Source: Marinisporobacter sp.
GTDB taxonomy: Bacteria > Bacillota > Clostridia > Peptostreptococcales > Thermotaleaceae
Reading direction: 5' to 3'
DNA length: 45,750 bases
Assembly (NCBI GenBank): GCA_025210395.1
Contig: JAOARV010000041.1
Location: 1 to 45,750, forward strand
In this document: piece by piece, positions 17,560-25,589 of the stretch
Layout: each line of letters starts with the position of its first letter
Numbering within the stretch: position 1 is the stretch's first letter
Position numbers and translations under genes: made by a program
Notes under the pieces: generated by a model
The model's input: only the letters and a program-made list of their open reading frames with translations
Told to the model about the DNA's origin: nothing
Database searches by the model: none

Positions 17560-17600
17560 AAACAGCCTCAGTCCAATAGAATTCAGGACTTTGGCTGTTT
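17560..17600. terminator. Terminator-like hairpin downstream of the GntR-type gene
   Basis: AAACAGCC (17560-17567) pairs with GGCTGTTT (17593-17600), and inside this AGTCC pairs with GGACT. T-rich tracts follow on both strands. On the minus strand it would end the regulator transcript and insulate the glm operon. At 17622-17650 the text reading TGAACTGCCCTC on the minus strand resembles an IS3-type end, but no partner end was found. Confidence 0.65.
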
Positions 17601-17665
17601 AAAGTTATTTTTATTATTTTCCCTGTCTACTTAACAAGAGGGCAGTTCATTTTGAGAGAGCCTCT

Positions 17666-18637
17666 TTAATATTTTTCTTCCATTACTTCTATAATCTTCG
17701 TCATGACAACTTTAACAGAATTCTGGTCAAGGGTGTAATCAAATCTTATTATGTCTTTTTTATCACCTACAAGCTTTTTTATTTCGTCATCTCTTCCGGG
17801 AGATACTAGTATTACATCCGACGCTTCAATAAAATCTAAGAGATCTTTTTTATTTGTACTTGTTAGATTTTTAATATTGATTTCTTTAAGCCCAGCTGAC
17901 TTTAATGCATAGTCAACCTGTAAGCAAAACTTGTTCGATAAGCTAATTAATCCATATTTTGTTTCTTTAGGATACTTAGCTATTTTTACGATGGTTTTTA
18001 GACTTGGATTTACAGCTACTCCAAATATCTCTTTTTCATTATCATCAATCAGATCCTTCACTTCGTTTACATGACTAAATGGTGTTATAATTATTCCATG
18101 TTTATCAATTATTTCTTTAACTTTTTCACTCATATTTATAACCTCTGAAATAGTCAAAGGAATTAAATTTAACTTAGTAATACTACTAAGTTCTTCAGCA
18201 AATACTCTTGCTTGCTCCGTATTGCATTCAATAAATAATACATTTGCATTTTTAATAATCGCTTCTTTTTCCTTTACTCGCTCCTGTACAAGCATAAGGA
18301 ATTCTTCTGTATTCAAGCCTATTTCTAAAGCTTGATCTAATGCTAAGTCAATTATTTTTAATATTTTATCCTTTATAGTTTGATGTTTCCAAGTTTTCTC
18401 TTCTTCCGAAACAAAGGTTCCTCTGCCTTGATATGAAACCAGAACTCCTTCCTGTTCAAGCAAATTGTATGTATTGCTAATTGTATTTCGACTTATCTTT
18501 AGTTTTTGTGCCAATTCCCTTTCCGTTGGTAATTTTTCACCTATTTTTAAATTTTCATTTTTAATCTCATCCACTATTTGTTTTTTCACTTGCATATAAA
18601 TTGGAACACGACTTTTTCGATCTATCTTTATATCCAT
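17666..18637 (-). CDS. GntR-type transcriptional regulator, probable regulator of the glm-mal-cit operon
   Basis: 323 residues. The N-terminal ~75 are a GntR winged helix (RVPIYMQVKKQIVDEI, GEKLPTERELAQKLKISRNT, LVSYQGRGTFVSEEE). The remaining ~240 residues are not a UTRA, FCD or aminotransferase domain; they contain alternating strand/helix text such as ANVLFIECNTEQARVFAEEL, HGIIITPFSHVNEV, KYGLISLSNKF and SDVILVSPGRDDE, suggesting a Rossmann-like ligand-binding domain. It is encoded immediately upstream of the operon in the same direction, separated by a hairpin and the tandem operators. The effector is unknown; glutamate or a pathway intermediate would be logical. Confidence 0.8.
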   Translation of the reverse strand: MDIKIDRKSRVPIYMQVKKQIVDEIKNENLKIGEKLPTERELAQKLKISRNTISNTYNLLEQEGVLVSYQGRGTFVSEEEKTWKHQTIKDKILKIIDLALDQALEIGLNTEEFLMLVQERVKEKEAIIKNANVLFIECNTEQARVFAEELSSITKLNLIPLTISEVINMSEKVKEIIDKHGIIITPFSHVNEVKDLIDDNEKEIFGVAVNPSLKTIVKIAKYPKETKYGLISLSNKFCLQVDYALKSAGLKEINIKNLTSTNKKDLLDFIEASDVILVSPGRDDEIKKLVGDKKDIIRFDYTLDQNSVKVVMTKIIEVMEEKY

Positions 18638-18691
18638 TCAATCACCTCATAATTTCAATTGCTATATTTGATTCTTTCAATTTTTATTTTT

Positions 18692-18720
18692 ATTATAATA
18701 CAATTCTACATATTTATGTA
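18692..18720 (-). promoter_or_regulatory. Promoter and possible autoregulatory operator of the GntR-type gene
   Basis: TATAAT on the minus strand (complement 18692-18697) lies about 55 bases before the ATG. A palindrome TACATA-N2-TATGTA (18707-18720) covers the -35 region. It is similar but not identical in arms to the glm operators. Confidence 0.45.
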
Positions 18721-18798
18721 TTTCTCCACCCTTTACGATTTCCTTTTATTTTGTTAAGAGTGAATTTAGAAATTCTAAAACCTTGAAATACTGCCCAA

Positions 18799-18944
18799 TG
18801 CCTAGTTTGACGGACATAGAATCGTGATAGTAGCAGCATTAGCTTTGAATTCATCATCATACTTAGTTGTTATTCCTTCTCATCTTTAACACCCTCTCAT
18901 GATTTAATTATACAATTACAATTCTGTATCCGTCAAACCAAGCA
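18799..18944 (-). mobile_element. Internally deleted IS3-type element (MITE-like)
   Basis: 146 bases bounded by imperfect terminal inverted repeats of about 26-28 bases, with core GTTTGACGGA (18805-18814) and TCCGTCAAAC (18929-18938), and ends TG...CA. On the minus strand the interior has a GAGAGGG site and ATG giving MRRNNN; one base out of phase it continues TKYDDEFKANA, which resembles the N-terminus of IS3-family OrfA. The rest of the transposase is gone. No clear target duplication was seen. Confidence 0.6.
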
Positions 18945-19021
18945 TGGTACACCCATTTCTTCGTGTGATTGACAAGACAAACTTCAACTATCTGTAGGTC
19001 GACGCCAAATATTCTACAAAA

Positions 19022-19053
19022 TAAAAAGAATCCTTTTTGGAATTTAGGATTCC
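19022..19053 (-). terminator. Terminator after the zinc-ribbon ORF
   Basis: GAATCC (19028-19033) and GGATTC (19047-19052) pair; on the minus strand the hairpin runs into TTTTTATTTT. Confidence 0.6.
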
Positions 19054-19087
19054 TAATAATTTACATATATTTAGTTTTAATGCTTTT

Positions 19088-19279
19088 TCAGCAGTCTGAA
19101 AGATAGTATTCTATTTTTTCTTCTACTTCTAAATTCTCTGATTGACTACCAGTCAAATCATTCCCACATTCTAAACAAACTTCTTCGTTTTCGACCAATT
19201 TTGAATCACAATTTGGACATTTTATATTTTCTCCCCCCACTATATTCAATATACACTCTATTCGTCCTACAAAGTACAT
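19088..19279 (-). CDS. Small zinc-ribbon protein, possibly start-damaged
   Basis: The frame encodes 63 residues with a CPNC...CLEC zinc ribbon (IKCPNCDSKLVENEEVCLEC) and an acidic tail. The best ribosome site, GGGGGGAG, is located so that translation should begin at the ATA codon just before KCPNC; an ATG-to-ATA change there would explain the missing start. The ATG at 19279 has only a weak site. The ORF lies among mobile relics and may be a decayed gene or the N-terminal piece of a larger one. Confidence 0.45.
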   Translation of the reverse strand: MYFVGRIECILNIVGGENIKCPNCDSKLVENEEVCLECGNDLTGSQSENLEVEEKIEYYLSDC

Positions 19280-19425
19280 TATATACCCATATGTACTTTA
19301 TTTCCATAATATCCCTCAATCCCTAACTTCAATATAAAAGTAAAATGCATCGGTTCAAGAATTTCAATTCTATCTACCAACGCATTAAATATTTTATTCT
19401 CAAATTTTGCAAACATATCTTCCTA
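19279..19425 (-). pseudogene. C-terminal relic of a serine recombinase, copy A
   Basis: One minus-strand frame reads EDMFAKFENKIFNALVDRIE and ILEPMHFTFILKLG, ending at TAA 19279. I recognise this as the end of site-specific serine recombinase (resolvase/invertase superfamily) proteins, which commonly finish with FNALVDRIEI...FVFKLKSG. A stop lies just upstream in frame and no catalytic domain is present. It aligns with the relic at 20333-20480, roughly three quarters identical by eye. Confidence 0.6.
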
Positions 19426-19453
19426 TTCATTTATAACTTTTATGATTTCAGCC

Positions 19454-20293
19454 TTAATGTTTTAAAGTTTTAATTTTTTCTATGCTCAACCCTGTAGCTT
19501 TTGATATACTCTCTACGTCCATTCCCATTGCTGATAGTTTCTTTGCTATTTCAATTGCCTTTTCATCTTTAGCACTACTTATCATATTTGCTCTTTCATG
19601 AAGTGATTTCTCTCTTGCTTTATAAATTTCTATTGTCTTTTTATCGCTACTCAGATATTCTAATCTCTCTTCAGCTCTTTTTATATCCTTATCCAATTCC
19701 ATCAACTCCTTTAATTTTTCTTCTGAAATATCTTTATTAAAGAAAGTCAACCATCTTTGAAGTCTATCTTCTTTTAAATTCTTTTCTTCTAACTTATTGA
19801 ATTTAGATAACTCTACAAAATGGATTTCTACTAAATCTGTAAGCATATAGTCTTTTGATTCATCTTCCCAAAGATGAAATTTAGTATGAAATTTATCCAA
19901 ATTTATATAATCAAAATCTAATGTATTTATAGTTATTACCTTCTTGAGATTTCTATAATCTTCACCCTTAGATATATTTTCATTAAACAACTTACCCCAA
20001 TAGAATAACGTTCTTTTATCCATATTATGTTGATTTGTAAGTTGAACTTCTATATCAATTTGTGTTCCATCTTCTGTTTTTGCTCTTACATCTAATATTG
20101 CAGTCTTATCATTTATAAGTTCTCTAGTTAACTCTCTATTATCTATTATTTCTAAAGTAACAAGTCTTTCTCTATCTTTTTTATCTAAAACTGCATTTAA
20201 AAATGCAATCAAATTATCCTTTACTTCATTTTCCCAAAAAAGTTTTTTGAAAATATAGTCATTGAGAGGCTTTAGTCTTTCCCTTAACATCAC
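19454..20293 (-). CDS. Rpn family recombination-promoting nuclease / PD-(D/E)XK transposase-like protein
   Basis: 279 residues of the family often annotated as PD-(D/E)XK nuclease family transposase. The N-terminal LRERLKPLNDYIFKKLFWE is typical, and the nuclease core is AILDVRAKTEDGTQIDIEVQ (Asp near 67, Glu-x-Gln near 81). LTNQHNMDKRTLFYWGKLFN follows, and the C-terminus has a helical hinge plus SISKATGLSIEKIKTLK, a small helix-turn-helix-like tail. The family's E. coli members are DNA nucleases that stimulate RecA-independent recombination. It is full length and sits between two serine recombinase relics. Confidence 0.85.
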   Translation of the reverse strand: MMLRERLKPLNDYIFKKLFWENEVKDNLIAFLNAVLDKKDRERLVTLEIIDNRELTRELINDKTAILDVRAKTEDGTQIDIEVQLTNQHNMDKRTLFYWGKLFNENISKGEDYRNLKKVITINTLDFDYINLDKFHTKFHLWEDESKDYMLTDLVEIHFVELSKFNKLEEKNLKEDRLQRWLTFFNKDISEEKLKELMELDKDIKRAEERLEYLSSDKKTIEIYKAREKSLHERANMISSAKDEKAIEIAKKLSAMGMDVESISKATGLSIEKIKTLKH

Positions 20294-20332
20294 CCTTTCT
20301 TACTTATATTATAACTTAAAATCTCATCATTT

Positions 20333-20480
20333 TTAACTATGTTCTGAAATATTCTTCTCTATTCTCATTCCACTTTTCAACGCAAAAACAAAATACATTG
20401 GCTCAAGAATCTCAATCCTATCAACCAACGCATTGAATATATCCTTATCAAATTTTTCTAATAATTCTTCCCTGCTATTA
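20333..20480 (-). pseudogene. C-terminal relic of a serine recombinase, copy B
   Basis: The frame reads SREELLEKFDKDIFNALVDR and IEILEPMYFVFALKSGMRIE, ending at TAA 20333. It matches copy A at 19279-19425 and keeps the canonical ALKSGMRIE ending. The upstream frame passes into a perfect hairpin with no catalytic domain, so only the last ~45 residues survive. Confidence 0.65.
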
Positions 20481-20485
20481 ATAAT

Positions 20486-20509
20486 GGTAGTGTAAAGTAT
20501 TACACTACC
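20486..20509. terminator. Perfect hairpin, probable terminator
   Basis: GGTAGTGTAA (20486-20495) and TTACACTACC (20500-20509) form a 10-bp stem with loop AGTA. A short T-rich stretch follows on the plus strand. The surrounding 20294-20634 gap otherwise holds only the recombinase relic. Confidence 0.55.
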
Positions 20510-20634
20510 GTTATTTTTAATATTACAGTATATTCTATAATTTTTAAAATTTTTCCTTATGTGTCATTCGATAATTTAACCATAATAAAAAGCATCTAAC
20601 CTCAGTCAAATACTCTTTATAACACCCAAATATT

Positions 20635-21003
20635 CTATCTATTTGCAAACCACACACTATAATCATCGACCAACTGCTTCATTTCTTCATTATCTCCAAA
20701 TACTTCAATCAAACATAATTCAAAGGCATACTTTTTTCTTCCTTTTCTTACATCTACAATAATTCCATGTAAATCATCTATCATTCCAATACCATGTACT
20801 TTTAATCTATCTCCTGTTTGTATTGGACGACCATCATCTGAATCTTCAACCATGGCTTCAAACGGAAATGTTAATTTCTCTTTGAAAATTTTTTCCCATT
20901 TTTCTAGTGCAATCATGTAATCATCTTCTTTAATATCCTTTAAGACTTCATATATTCGTCTATCCTGTTCCGAATGAATTTCCCATTTCATCTTCAACCA
21001 CAT
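20635..21003 (-). CDS. Conserved hypothetical protein, often paired with SEC-C proteins
   Basis: About 122 residues, acidic and soluble. The frame opens at 21069 inside the preceding gene, but MWLKMKWEIHSEQ at 21003 or MKWEIH at 20991 is a more natural start, only a few bases after the upstream stop. The middle has LTFPFEAMVED, then GDRLKVHGIGMIDDLHGIIV and a KGRKKYAFELCLIEVFG strand, suggesting a small beta-barrel. Similar proteins are annotated as calcium-binding without clear proof. Forms an operon with the SEC-C gene. No function is assigned. Confidence 0.65.
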   Translation of the reverse strand: MWLKMKWEIHSEQDRRIYEVLKDIKEDDYMIALEKWEKIFKEKLTFPFEAMVEDSDDGRPIQTGDRLKVHGIGMIDDLHGIIVDVRKGRKKYAFELCLIEVFGDNEEMKQLVDDYSVWFANR

Positions 21004-21007
21004 CTTC

Positions 21008-21286
21008 CTATAAATTCTTTCCGCAACATTTTTTATATTTCTTTCCACTTCCACATGAACAAGAATCATTTCTTCCTATTTCTTTATCTTTCGTTATAGT
21101 TTTGGTATTCTCAACTTTATATCCTAAAAGTTTATATACATCATAAACATCTTCTCCTTTGTCAGGTTCTACCCCAATTACAACCTTCCAATTATGCTCA
21201 TCACAAATTCTTAAAATTTCATTTGCTCTTTCTTGAGATTGAACTCTGACTACTGCTGGTTTCGAATCTGTACCTAATTTTGCCAT
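21008..21286 (-). CDS. SEC-C metal-binding motif protein
   Basis: 92 residues. The N-terminal part ([40 protein letters not shown]) is a small alpha/beta domain of the PBPRA1643/SWIM-SEC-C type. The C-terminus is a SEC-C zinc motif, [24 protein letters not shown] motifs bind zinc and in SecA contact SecB or ribosomes; the role of these tiny versions is not established. It precedes the conserved hypothetical gene by about 4 bases. Confidence 0.8.
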   Translation of the reverse strand: MAKLGTDSKPAVVRVQSQERANEILRICDEHNWKVVIGVEPDKGEDVYDVYKLLGYKVENTKTITKDKEIGRNDSCSCGSGKKYKKCCGKNL

Positions 21287-21387
21287 AAGCTTGCCTCTCC
21301 TTTAATTATAAATTATATTTCCATGCTCACTTATAACTTCAAAAGGGATATATTTACTCTACAACCATTGAAATTACTATACTAAAT

Positions 21388-22749
21388 TTATTTTCGATAT
21401 AGCTTTACTACCGTCTCCACATGCCCTGTATGAGGAAACATATCCACCGGCTGTACTTCTACTGTTCTATATCCAAATTCATCAAGATATTTCAAATCCC
21501 TTGCTAAAGTAGATGGATTACAAGAAACATAAACCACTCTCTTTGGATTCATTTTTACAATAGTATCGAGTACTAATTCATCACACCCTTTTCTTGGAGG
21601 ATCTACTACAACTACATCTGCTTGAATGCCTTTTTTATAAAGCTTTGGCACTACTTCTTCTGCTGCTCCTACGAAAAATTCTGCATTGTTGATGTCATTA
21701 ATTCTTGCATTTTCCTTGGCATCCTTTATGGCCGCTTCTACGATTTCGATACCATATACCTTTTTTGCTCTCTGAGCTAAGAATAAAGATATAGTTCCTA
21801 TGCCACAGTAAATATCATAAACCGTTTCTTCCCCTGTTAAATCTGCATATTCTAGCGCTTTTTCATATAAAACCTTTGTTTGAATAGGGTTTACTTGGAA
21901 AAAGGATAATGGAGAAATATTGAACTTTAAATTTCCAATATAATCTACGATTTTTTCTTCTCCATAAAGGGTAATACATTCTCTTCCTAATATAGCATTT
22001 GTCTTTTTCTTATTGATGTTTTGTACAATGCTTTTAATTTCTGGGATTTCTTTTAAAAGATTTTTGATCAATTCTTCTTTATGGGTAATTTCTTGTCCAT
22101 TTGTAATAAGTACCACCATGATTTCTCCTGTATGAAAACCTACCTTTGTTAATACATGTCTAAAGAGTCCTTTTCCTATTTTTTCATCATAGGTGGATAT
22201 TTTATATTTATTGATATATTCCCTTACAATCTTTGTAATTTGATCATTGATTTCATGCTGTATATGACAAGTTTCTATATTTACAATATGATGGGTCTTT
22301 CTTTTATAAAATCCGATAATCGCTTCATTATTTTCTGTCCCTATAGGAAACTGAGCTTTATTTCTATAATGATAAGGATTATTCATTCCTAAGGTATCAT
22401 GGATCGTAACCTCTTGAAGTTTTCCTATTCTTTCAATATTTGCTCTTACCCTATTTGTTTTTAATCTTAGTTGTGCTGAATAGTCAATATGCTGGGTTTG
22501 ACAGCCTCCACAAATATTTGCAACTTCACAAATAGGCTTCACACGATCACTCGATGGTTTTTCTAACTTTATAATCTTTCCTATCGCATAATTCTTTTTG
22601 ATAAGGGTAATTTTCACCTTTACTTCATCTCCTGGTACCCCTCCATCAGCAAATACTGTAAAACCATCTATTTTGCCAATACCTTCTCCATTATGTCCTA
22701 AGTCTTCTATCTTTAATAAATGAATTTCATCTTTTTTTACAGTTTTCAT
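21388..22749 (-). CDS. rlmD: 23S rRNA (uracil-C5)-methyltransferase, RlmD/RumA family
   Basis: SAM-dependent methylation of a 23S rRNA uridine. 453 residues: TRAM domain (~8-62; KIEDLGHNGEGIGKIDGFTV), an iron-sulphur cysteine cluster (CEVANICGGCQTQHIDY, with a fourth Cys at TCHIQ), and the methyltransferase core (FFQVNPIQTKVLYEKA, YDIYCGIGTISLFLAQ, VVVDPPRKGCDELVLD, VVYVSCNPSTLARDL with the catalytic Cys). ATG at 22749 after AAGGAGT is chosen over the adjacent TTG. Firmicutes often have two or three paralogues, so the exact uridine is uncertain. Confidence 0.92.
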   Translation of the reverse strand: MKTVKKDEIHLLKIEDLGHNGEGIGKIDGFTVFADGGVPGDEVKVKITLIKKNYAIGKIIKLEKPSSDRVKPICEVANICGGCQTQHIDYSAQLRLKTNRVRANIERIGKLQEVTIHDTLGMNNPYHYRNKAQFPIGTENNEAIIGFYKRKTHHIVNIETCHIQHEINDQITKIVREYINKYKISTYDEKIGKGLFRHVLTKVGFHTGEIMVVLITNGQEITHKEELIKNLLKEIPEIKSIVQNINKKKTNAILGRECITLYGEEKIVDYIGNLKFNISPLSFFQVNPIQTKVLYEKALEYADLTGEETVYDIYCGIGTISLFLAQRAKKVYGIEIVEAAIKDAKENARINDINNAEFFVGAAEEVVPKLYKKGIQADVVVVDPPRKGCDELVLDTIVKMNPKRVVYVSCNPSTLARDLKYLDEFGYRTVEVQPVDMFPHTGHVETVVKLYRK

Positions 22750-22894
22750 CAACTTTACTCCTTAATTTTATTATTTTTATCAAAATTTTTCATATTTTGT
22801 CGTAATCTATTCCTTTTCCCTTTTATGTAAATCACTTATAATGGTATTATAAGCTATTTTTTAGACAGTTTTCAACATACAAAGGAGTGATTCC

Positions 22895-24199
22895 ATGAGA
22901 AAGGCAATTTTTAATTTTTTCATCGTAGTTATTATTTGTATTACGGCTCTAGGCATGCCCTTAAATCTAGATCTATCCCTACCCGATTTATCATTTGATC
23001 TACCTACTCAAAAGAATACTTTCTCTTATAAGTCTTCTATTGATAGCCCTTTGAGTAATCCTACTCTTATAGATTTTCAGATTGAAACAGACACTCCCGA
23101 AAAATTATCTTCTGATTTATCCTCTTCTTTTCTTCTAGATATCATGAAAGAAAAAGAAAAGATTTCTACAGTAGATGCTTCTAAGCTCATTCAAAATACT
23201 TCTAATGAAGATGGTAAAATCATCTATACTTTACATCTATCTAAAGAAAACCTTCATCTTTCTGATGGAGATTATACCTTAAAGCTCTATTCTACAGCAG
23301 AAGTAATAAAGAATATAGCTCCACTAAAATTTGAAGTCACATATACCCATTTTTCTAAATATGTTCCTTCAACCAATACATTCCCTCCTGGCATGATGGG
23401 ATTAACCTTATATTTTCCTGATAAAGATCAGGAATATCTTGTACCTATCACAAGATTTGTAAACTATACGCGTACCCCTTTAGGTGCAACTATCAAAAAC
23501 CTTCAGAGTGGCTCAAGTGCTTTTGGCTTTGTTTCTCCTATTCCAAATAATATCAAGCTACGAGTTCAAAAAAATAGAGTCCTCGTATATTTACCAAAGG
23601 AATTAGGAAATTATAATACAGATCAAAAAATGGGGACTTTTGCCCTTGATAGCTTTGTAAATTCCCTTACTTCTATAAAAGGCATTGATGAAGTGAAATT
23701 TTTTGTCAATAGAAGAGAATCTAATCATTTCTTCTATGGTCATACTACAAAGGATATTTATCCAAAAGGAACTTTCCCAAAAGTTTATTTAGGTCGAGAT
23801 CTAGATCAAAAAAGGATTCTATTGCTTCCAATCCATATGACTTCTTCTGAGAAGCCTATAATTGAATTTATGATGGATAGCTTAAAAAATGCAACAGTAA
23901 ATAATCATTCACCCAAGAATCTAGTAGCTCCAATTCCTGAAAAGGTAGCCCTTATAGATTCTGTACAAAATAATAATCTTCTTACGTTAAATTTTAATAA
24001 AGCATTTTTATCTAGTTATCAGGACCGAATCGACCTACAAAGAATGATGGTTGATGCTATTGTTTATAGCTTTACGAGTATCGAAGGAATCGATCAAATA
24101 AAAATTCTTGTAGAAGGTAACCCTTTAAGTAACTTTGGAGGTGTAGATTTATCCTATCCGATCCAGCAACCGTCATTTATTAACCCAGAAACAGAATAA
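22895..24199 (+). CDS. Spore germination-type protein with two GerMN domains
   Basis: 434 residues with an N-terminal membrane/signal segment (KAIFNFFIVVIICITALGMP). After a ~130-residue extracytoplasmic stretch come two GerMN-like domains. The first (~165-295) has LTLYFPDKDQEYLVPITRFV, ALDSFVNSLTSIKGIDEVKF; the second (~300-425) has VYLGRDLDQKRILLLPIHM and MMVDAIVYSFTSIEGIDQIK. GerM is needed for spore germination and cortex handling in Bacillus. AAAGGAGTG precedes the ATG and a strong terminator follows. Supports a spore-forming host. Confidence 0.85.
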   Translation: MRKAIFNFFIVVIICITALGMPLNLDLSLPDLSFDLPTQKNTFSYKSSIDSPLSNPTLIDFQIETDTPEKLSSDLSSSFLLDIMKEKEKISTVDASKLIQNTSNEDGKIIYTLHLSKENLHLSDGDYTLKLYSTAEVIKNIAPLKFEVTYTHFSKYVPSTNTFPPGMMGLTLYFPDKDQEYLVPITRFVNYTRTPLGATIKNLQSGSSAFGFVSPIPNNIKLRVQKNRVLVYLPKELGNYNTDQKMGTFALDSFVNSLTSIKGIDEVKFFVNRRESNHFFYGHTTKDIYPKGTFPKVYLGRDLDQKRILLLPIHMTSSEKPIIEFMMDSLKNATVNNHSPKNLVAPIPEKVALIDSVQNNNLLTLNFNKAFLSSYQDRIDLQRMMVDAIVYSFTSIEGIDQIKILVEGNPLSNFGGVDLSYPIQQPSFINPETE

Positions 24200-24211
24200 T
24201 TAACTTATAGC

Positions 24212-24271
24212 TTTCTCAATCGTAAGTTATCCACAGATTCTAAGTTTTATAATTTCCTAGGGAATAAAAAA
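24212..24271 (+). repeat. Dispersed intergenic repeat, copy 1, with DnaA-box nonamer
   Basis: Sixty bases that match 33178-33237 in the same orientation at about 57 positions. It contains TTATCCACA, a perfect DnaA-box consensus, at 24228-24236. It lies between the GerMN gene stop and its terminator. No long ORF crosses it. Confidence 0.8.
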
Positions 24272-24285
24272 TCTATAAAATACTT

Positions 24286-24314
24286 GAGTAAGGAATAATC
24301 TCCTTACTCTTTTT
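24286..24314 (+). terminator. Terminator of the GerMN gene
   Basis: GAGTAAGGA (24286-24294) and TCCTTACTC (24301-24309) form a perfect 9-bp stem followed by a T-run. Confidence 0.88.
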
Positions 24315-24318
24315 ATGC

Positions 24319-24413
24319 AAAAAAAGAGGACACCCTCTAGGTGTCAAGAAAAATAGTTCTAGAATCAGTTAATCCCTATCATTCTAAGCCTTATTATTCA
24401 TTATAATGCATAA
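24319..24413 (-). ncRNA. Candidate small RNA
   Basis: On the minus strand, TTGAAT (complement 24443-24448), a 17-base spacer and TAAAAT (24420-24425) form a promoter. About 65-70 bases downstream is GACACC-N5-GGTGTC (24329-24345) followed by CTC and seven T, a terminator. No ORF lies between. An internal stem TAGAAT/ATTCTA is visible. The RNA would be roughly 95 bases; its function is unknown. The remainder of the gap up to 24629 shows nothing recognised. Confidence 0.45.
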
Positions 24414-24629
24414 TTTATGATTTTATACTATAAATTACATTTATTCAACCGATTTATGTAAATTTTACTCTTTTTTATCTGAAAATTTATATTTACATCC
24501 CTTTTACAGTTCGTATTCCTTGTTGTTTTTCCAATCATTCATTTTAGCGCTATAACCATTAGATCATTTATTTTTGTATCTTTACAGTAAACGTTTTTAC
24601 TCTTTTCAAACTATAATGACCATTATTTT

Positions 24630-25025
24630 TTACCACCGAAAATAGAAATTCATATTCCCTTCTTCTATCATCCTGTTAAATTTCTTTTTTATGTATATTT
24701 TTATGATTTCTCTACTTATAGGAATCACTAAAATAAAACCAAATAAATCTGTCAAAATACCTGGAGTAAGAAGCATAGCACCTCCAACTAAAACACATAA
24801 TCCATTGATCAATTGCTCTCCTGGTAAATTCCCTTGTTGCATTTCATATTTTATACGAAAAAGAATTTCCTTTCCTTGGGATTTGGCTAAGTATGCTCCT
24901 AATACTCCTGTAAATAGTACGATTCCTACTGTATATAAACCCCCTATATATCTACTTAACTTCATCAATAAAGCCAGTTCTGTTAACGGTACCAGAGTAA
25001 ATAAAAGAATCAGCTTCATAAGCAT
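24630..25025 (-). CDS. fxsA: FxsA family membrane protein
   Basis: 131 residues with three or four membrane segments (LILLFTLVPLTELALLMKL, YTVGIVLFTGVLGAYLAKSQ, LCVLVGGAMLLTPGILTDLF, ILVIPISREIIKIYI). The GGAMLLTPGILTDLFGF stretch is the FxsA signature. FxsA in E. coli relieves phage T7 exclusion when overproduced; its native role is not settled. Its start directly abuts the stop of the thioesterase gene, so they are translationally coupled. Confidence 0.9.
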   Translation of the reverse strand: MLMKLILLFTLVPLTELALLMKLSRYIGGLYTVGIVLFTGVLGAYLAKSQGKEILFRIKYEMQQGNLPGEQLINGLCVLVGGAMLLTPGILTDLFGFILVIPISREIIKIYIKKKFNRMIEEGNMNFYFRW

Positions 25026-25451
25026 TTACTTCACCTCATCTACACAATCATTCAAAATCTTCCAGACTTTAGGATTTACTTTTTTAAAATTTATAGGCTT
25101 TAATGTTTTATTTACAAATGCATGAATGGTACTTCCTGTGGCTAAGACTACCTCATCCTCTTTCCTTACTACTTCATAGGAAAACTTCAGCCTTACGCCT
25201 TTTAATTTTTTTATACTTGTTCGAATGACTAACTCCTCATCATATTTTGCTGCTATTTTGTATGCACAATGACTTTCTATAACAGGTAGAATGATCCCTT
25301 CTTCTTCTAATTGAGCATAAGTATATCCTAACGATCTAAAAAATGAAGATCTTCCTACTTCAAACCATGTATAATAATTCCCATGATAAGCAACTCCCAT
25401 TTGATCTGTCTCCTCATATCTTACACGAACATATCCATCATTCGTATGCAT
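25026..25451 (-). CDS. Acyl-CoA thioesterase, YbgC/FadM (4HBT hotdog) family
   Basis: 141 residues. The 4HBT signature is visible as VRYEETDQMGVAYHGNYYTW, with the catalytic Asp and the His-Asn-Tyr helix, then FEVGRSSFFRSLGYTYAQLE and LATGSTIHAFVNK. Hydrolyses acyl-CoA thioesters in the cytoplasm; the chain preference cannot be read. First gene of the pair with fxsA. Confidence 0.9.
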   Translation of the reverse strand: MHTNDGYVRVRYEETDQMGVAYHGNYYTWFEVGRSSFFRSLGYTYAQLEEEGIILPVIESHCAYKIAAKYDEELVIRTSIKKLKGVRLKFSYEVVRKEDEVVLATGSTIHAFVNKTLKPINFKKVNPKVWKILNDCVDEVK

Positions 25452-25567
25452 TTAGTTTGTCCTCCCTTTTGTTTTTCTATCGTTTTTTTGTCTCTTTACT
25501 ATAGGTATTCATCTATATATTATGCCATAATCTATTTCTTTGTGGAATAAATTTTTGTAAATCACAA

Positions 25568-25589
25568 AGCCAAGCTTAAAAGCTTGGCT
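25568..25589. terminator. Terminator between pfkA and the thioesterase gene
   Basis: AGCCAAGCTT (25568-25577) and AAGCTTGGCT (25580-25589) pair perfectly, forming an effective 8-bp stem with a 6-base loop. T-rich sequence follows on both strands. It separates pfkA from the thioesterase-fxsA pair. Confidence 0.75.

Noticed and set aside
17622..17650. IS3-like terminal sequence (TGAACTGCCC on the minus strand)
   Set aside because: No partner end or transposase text found at a sensible distance.
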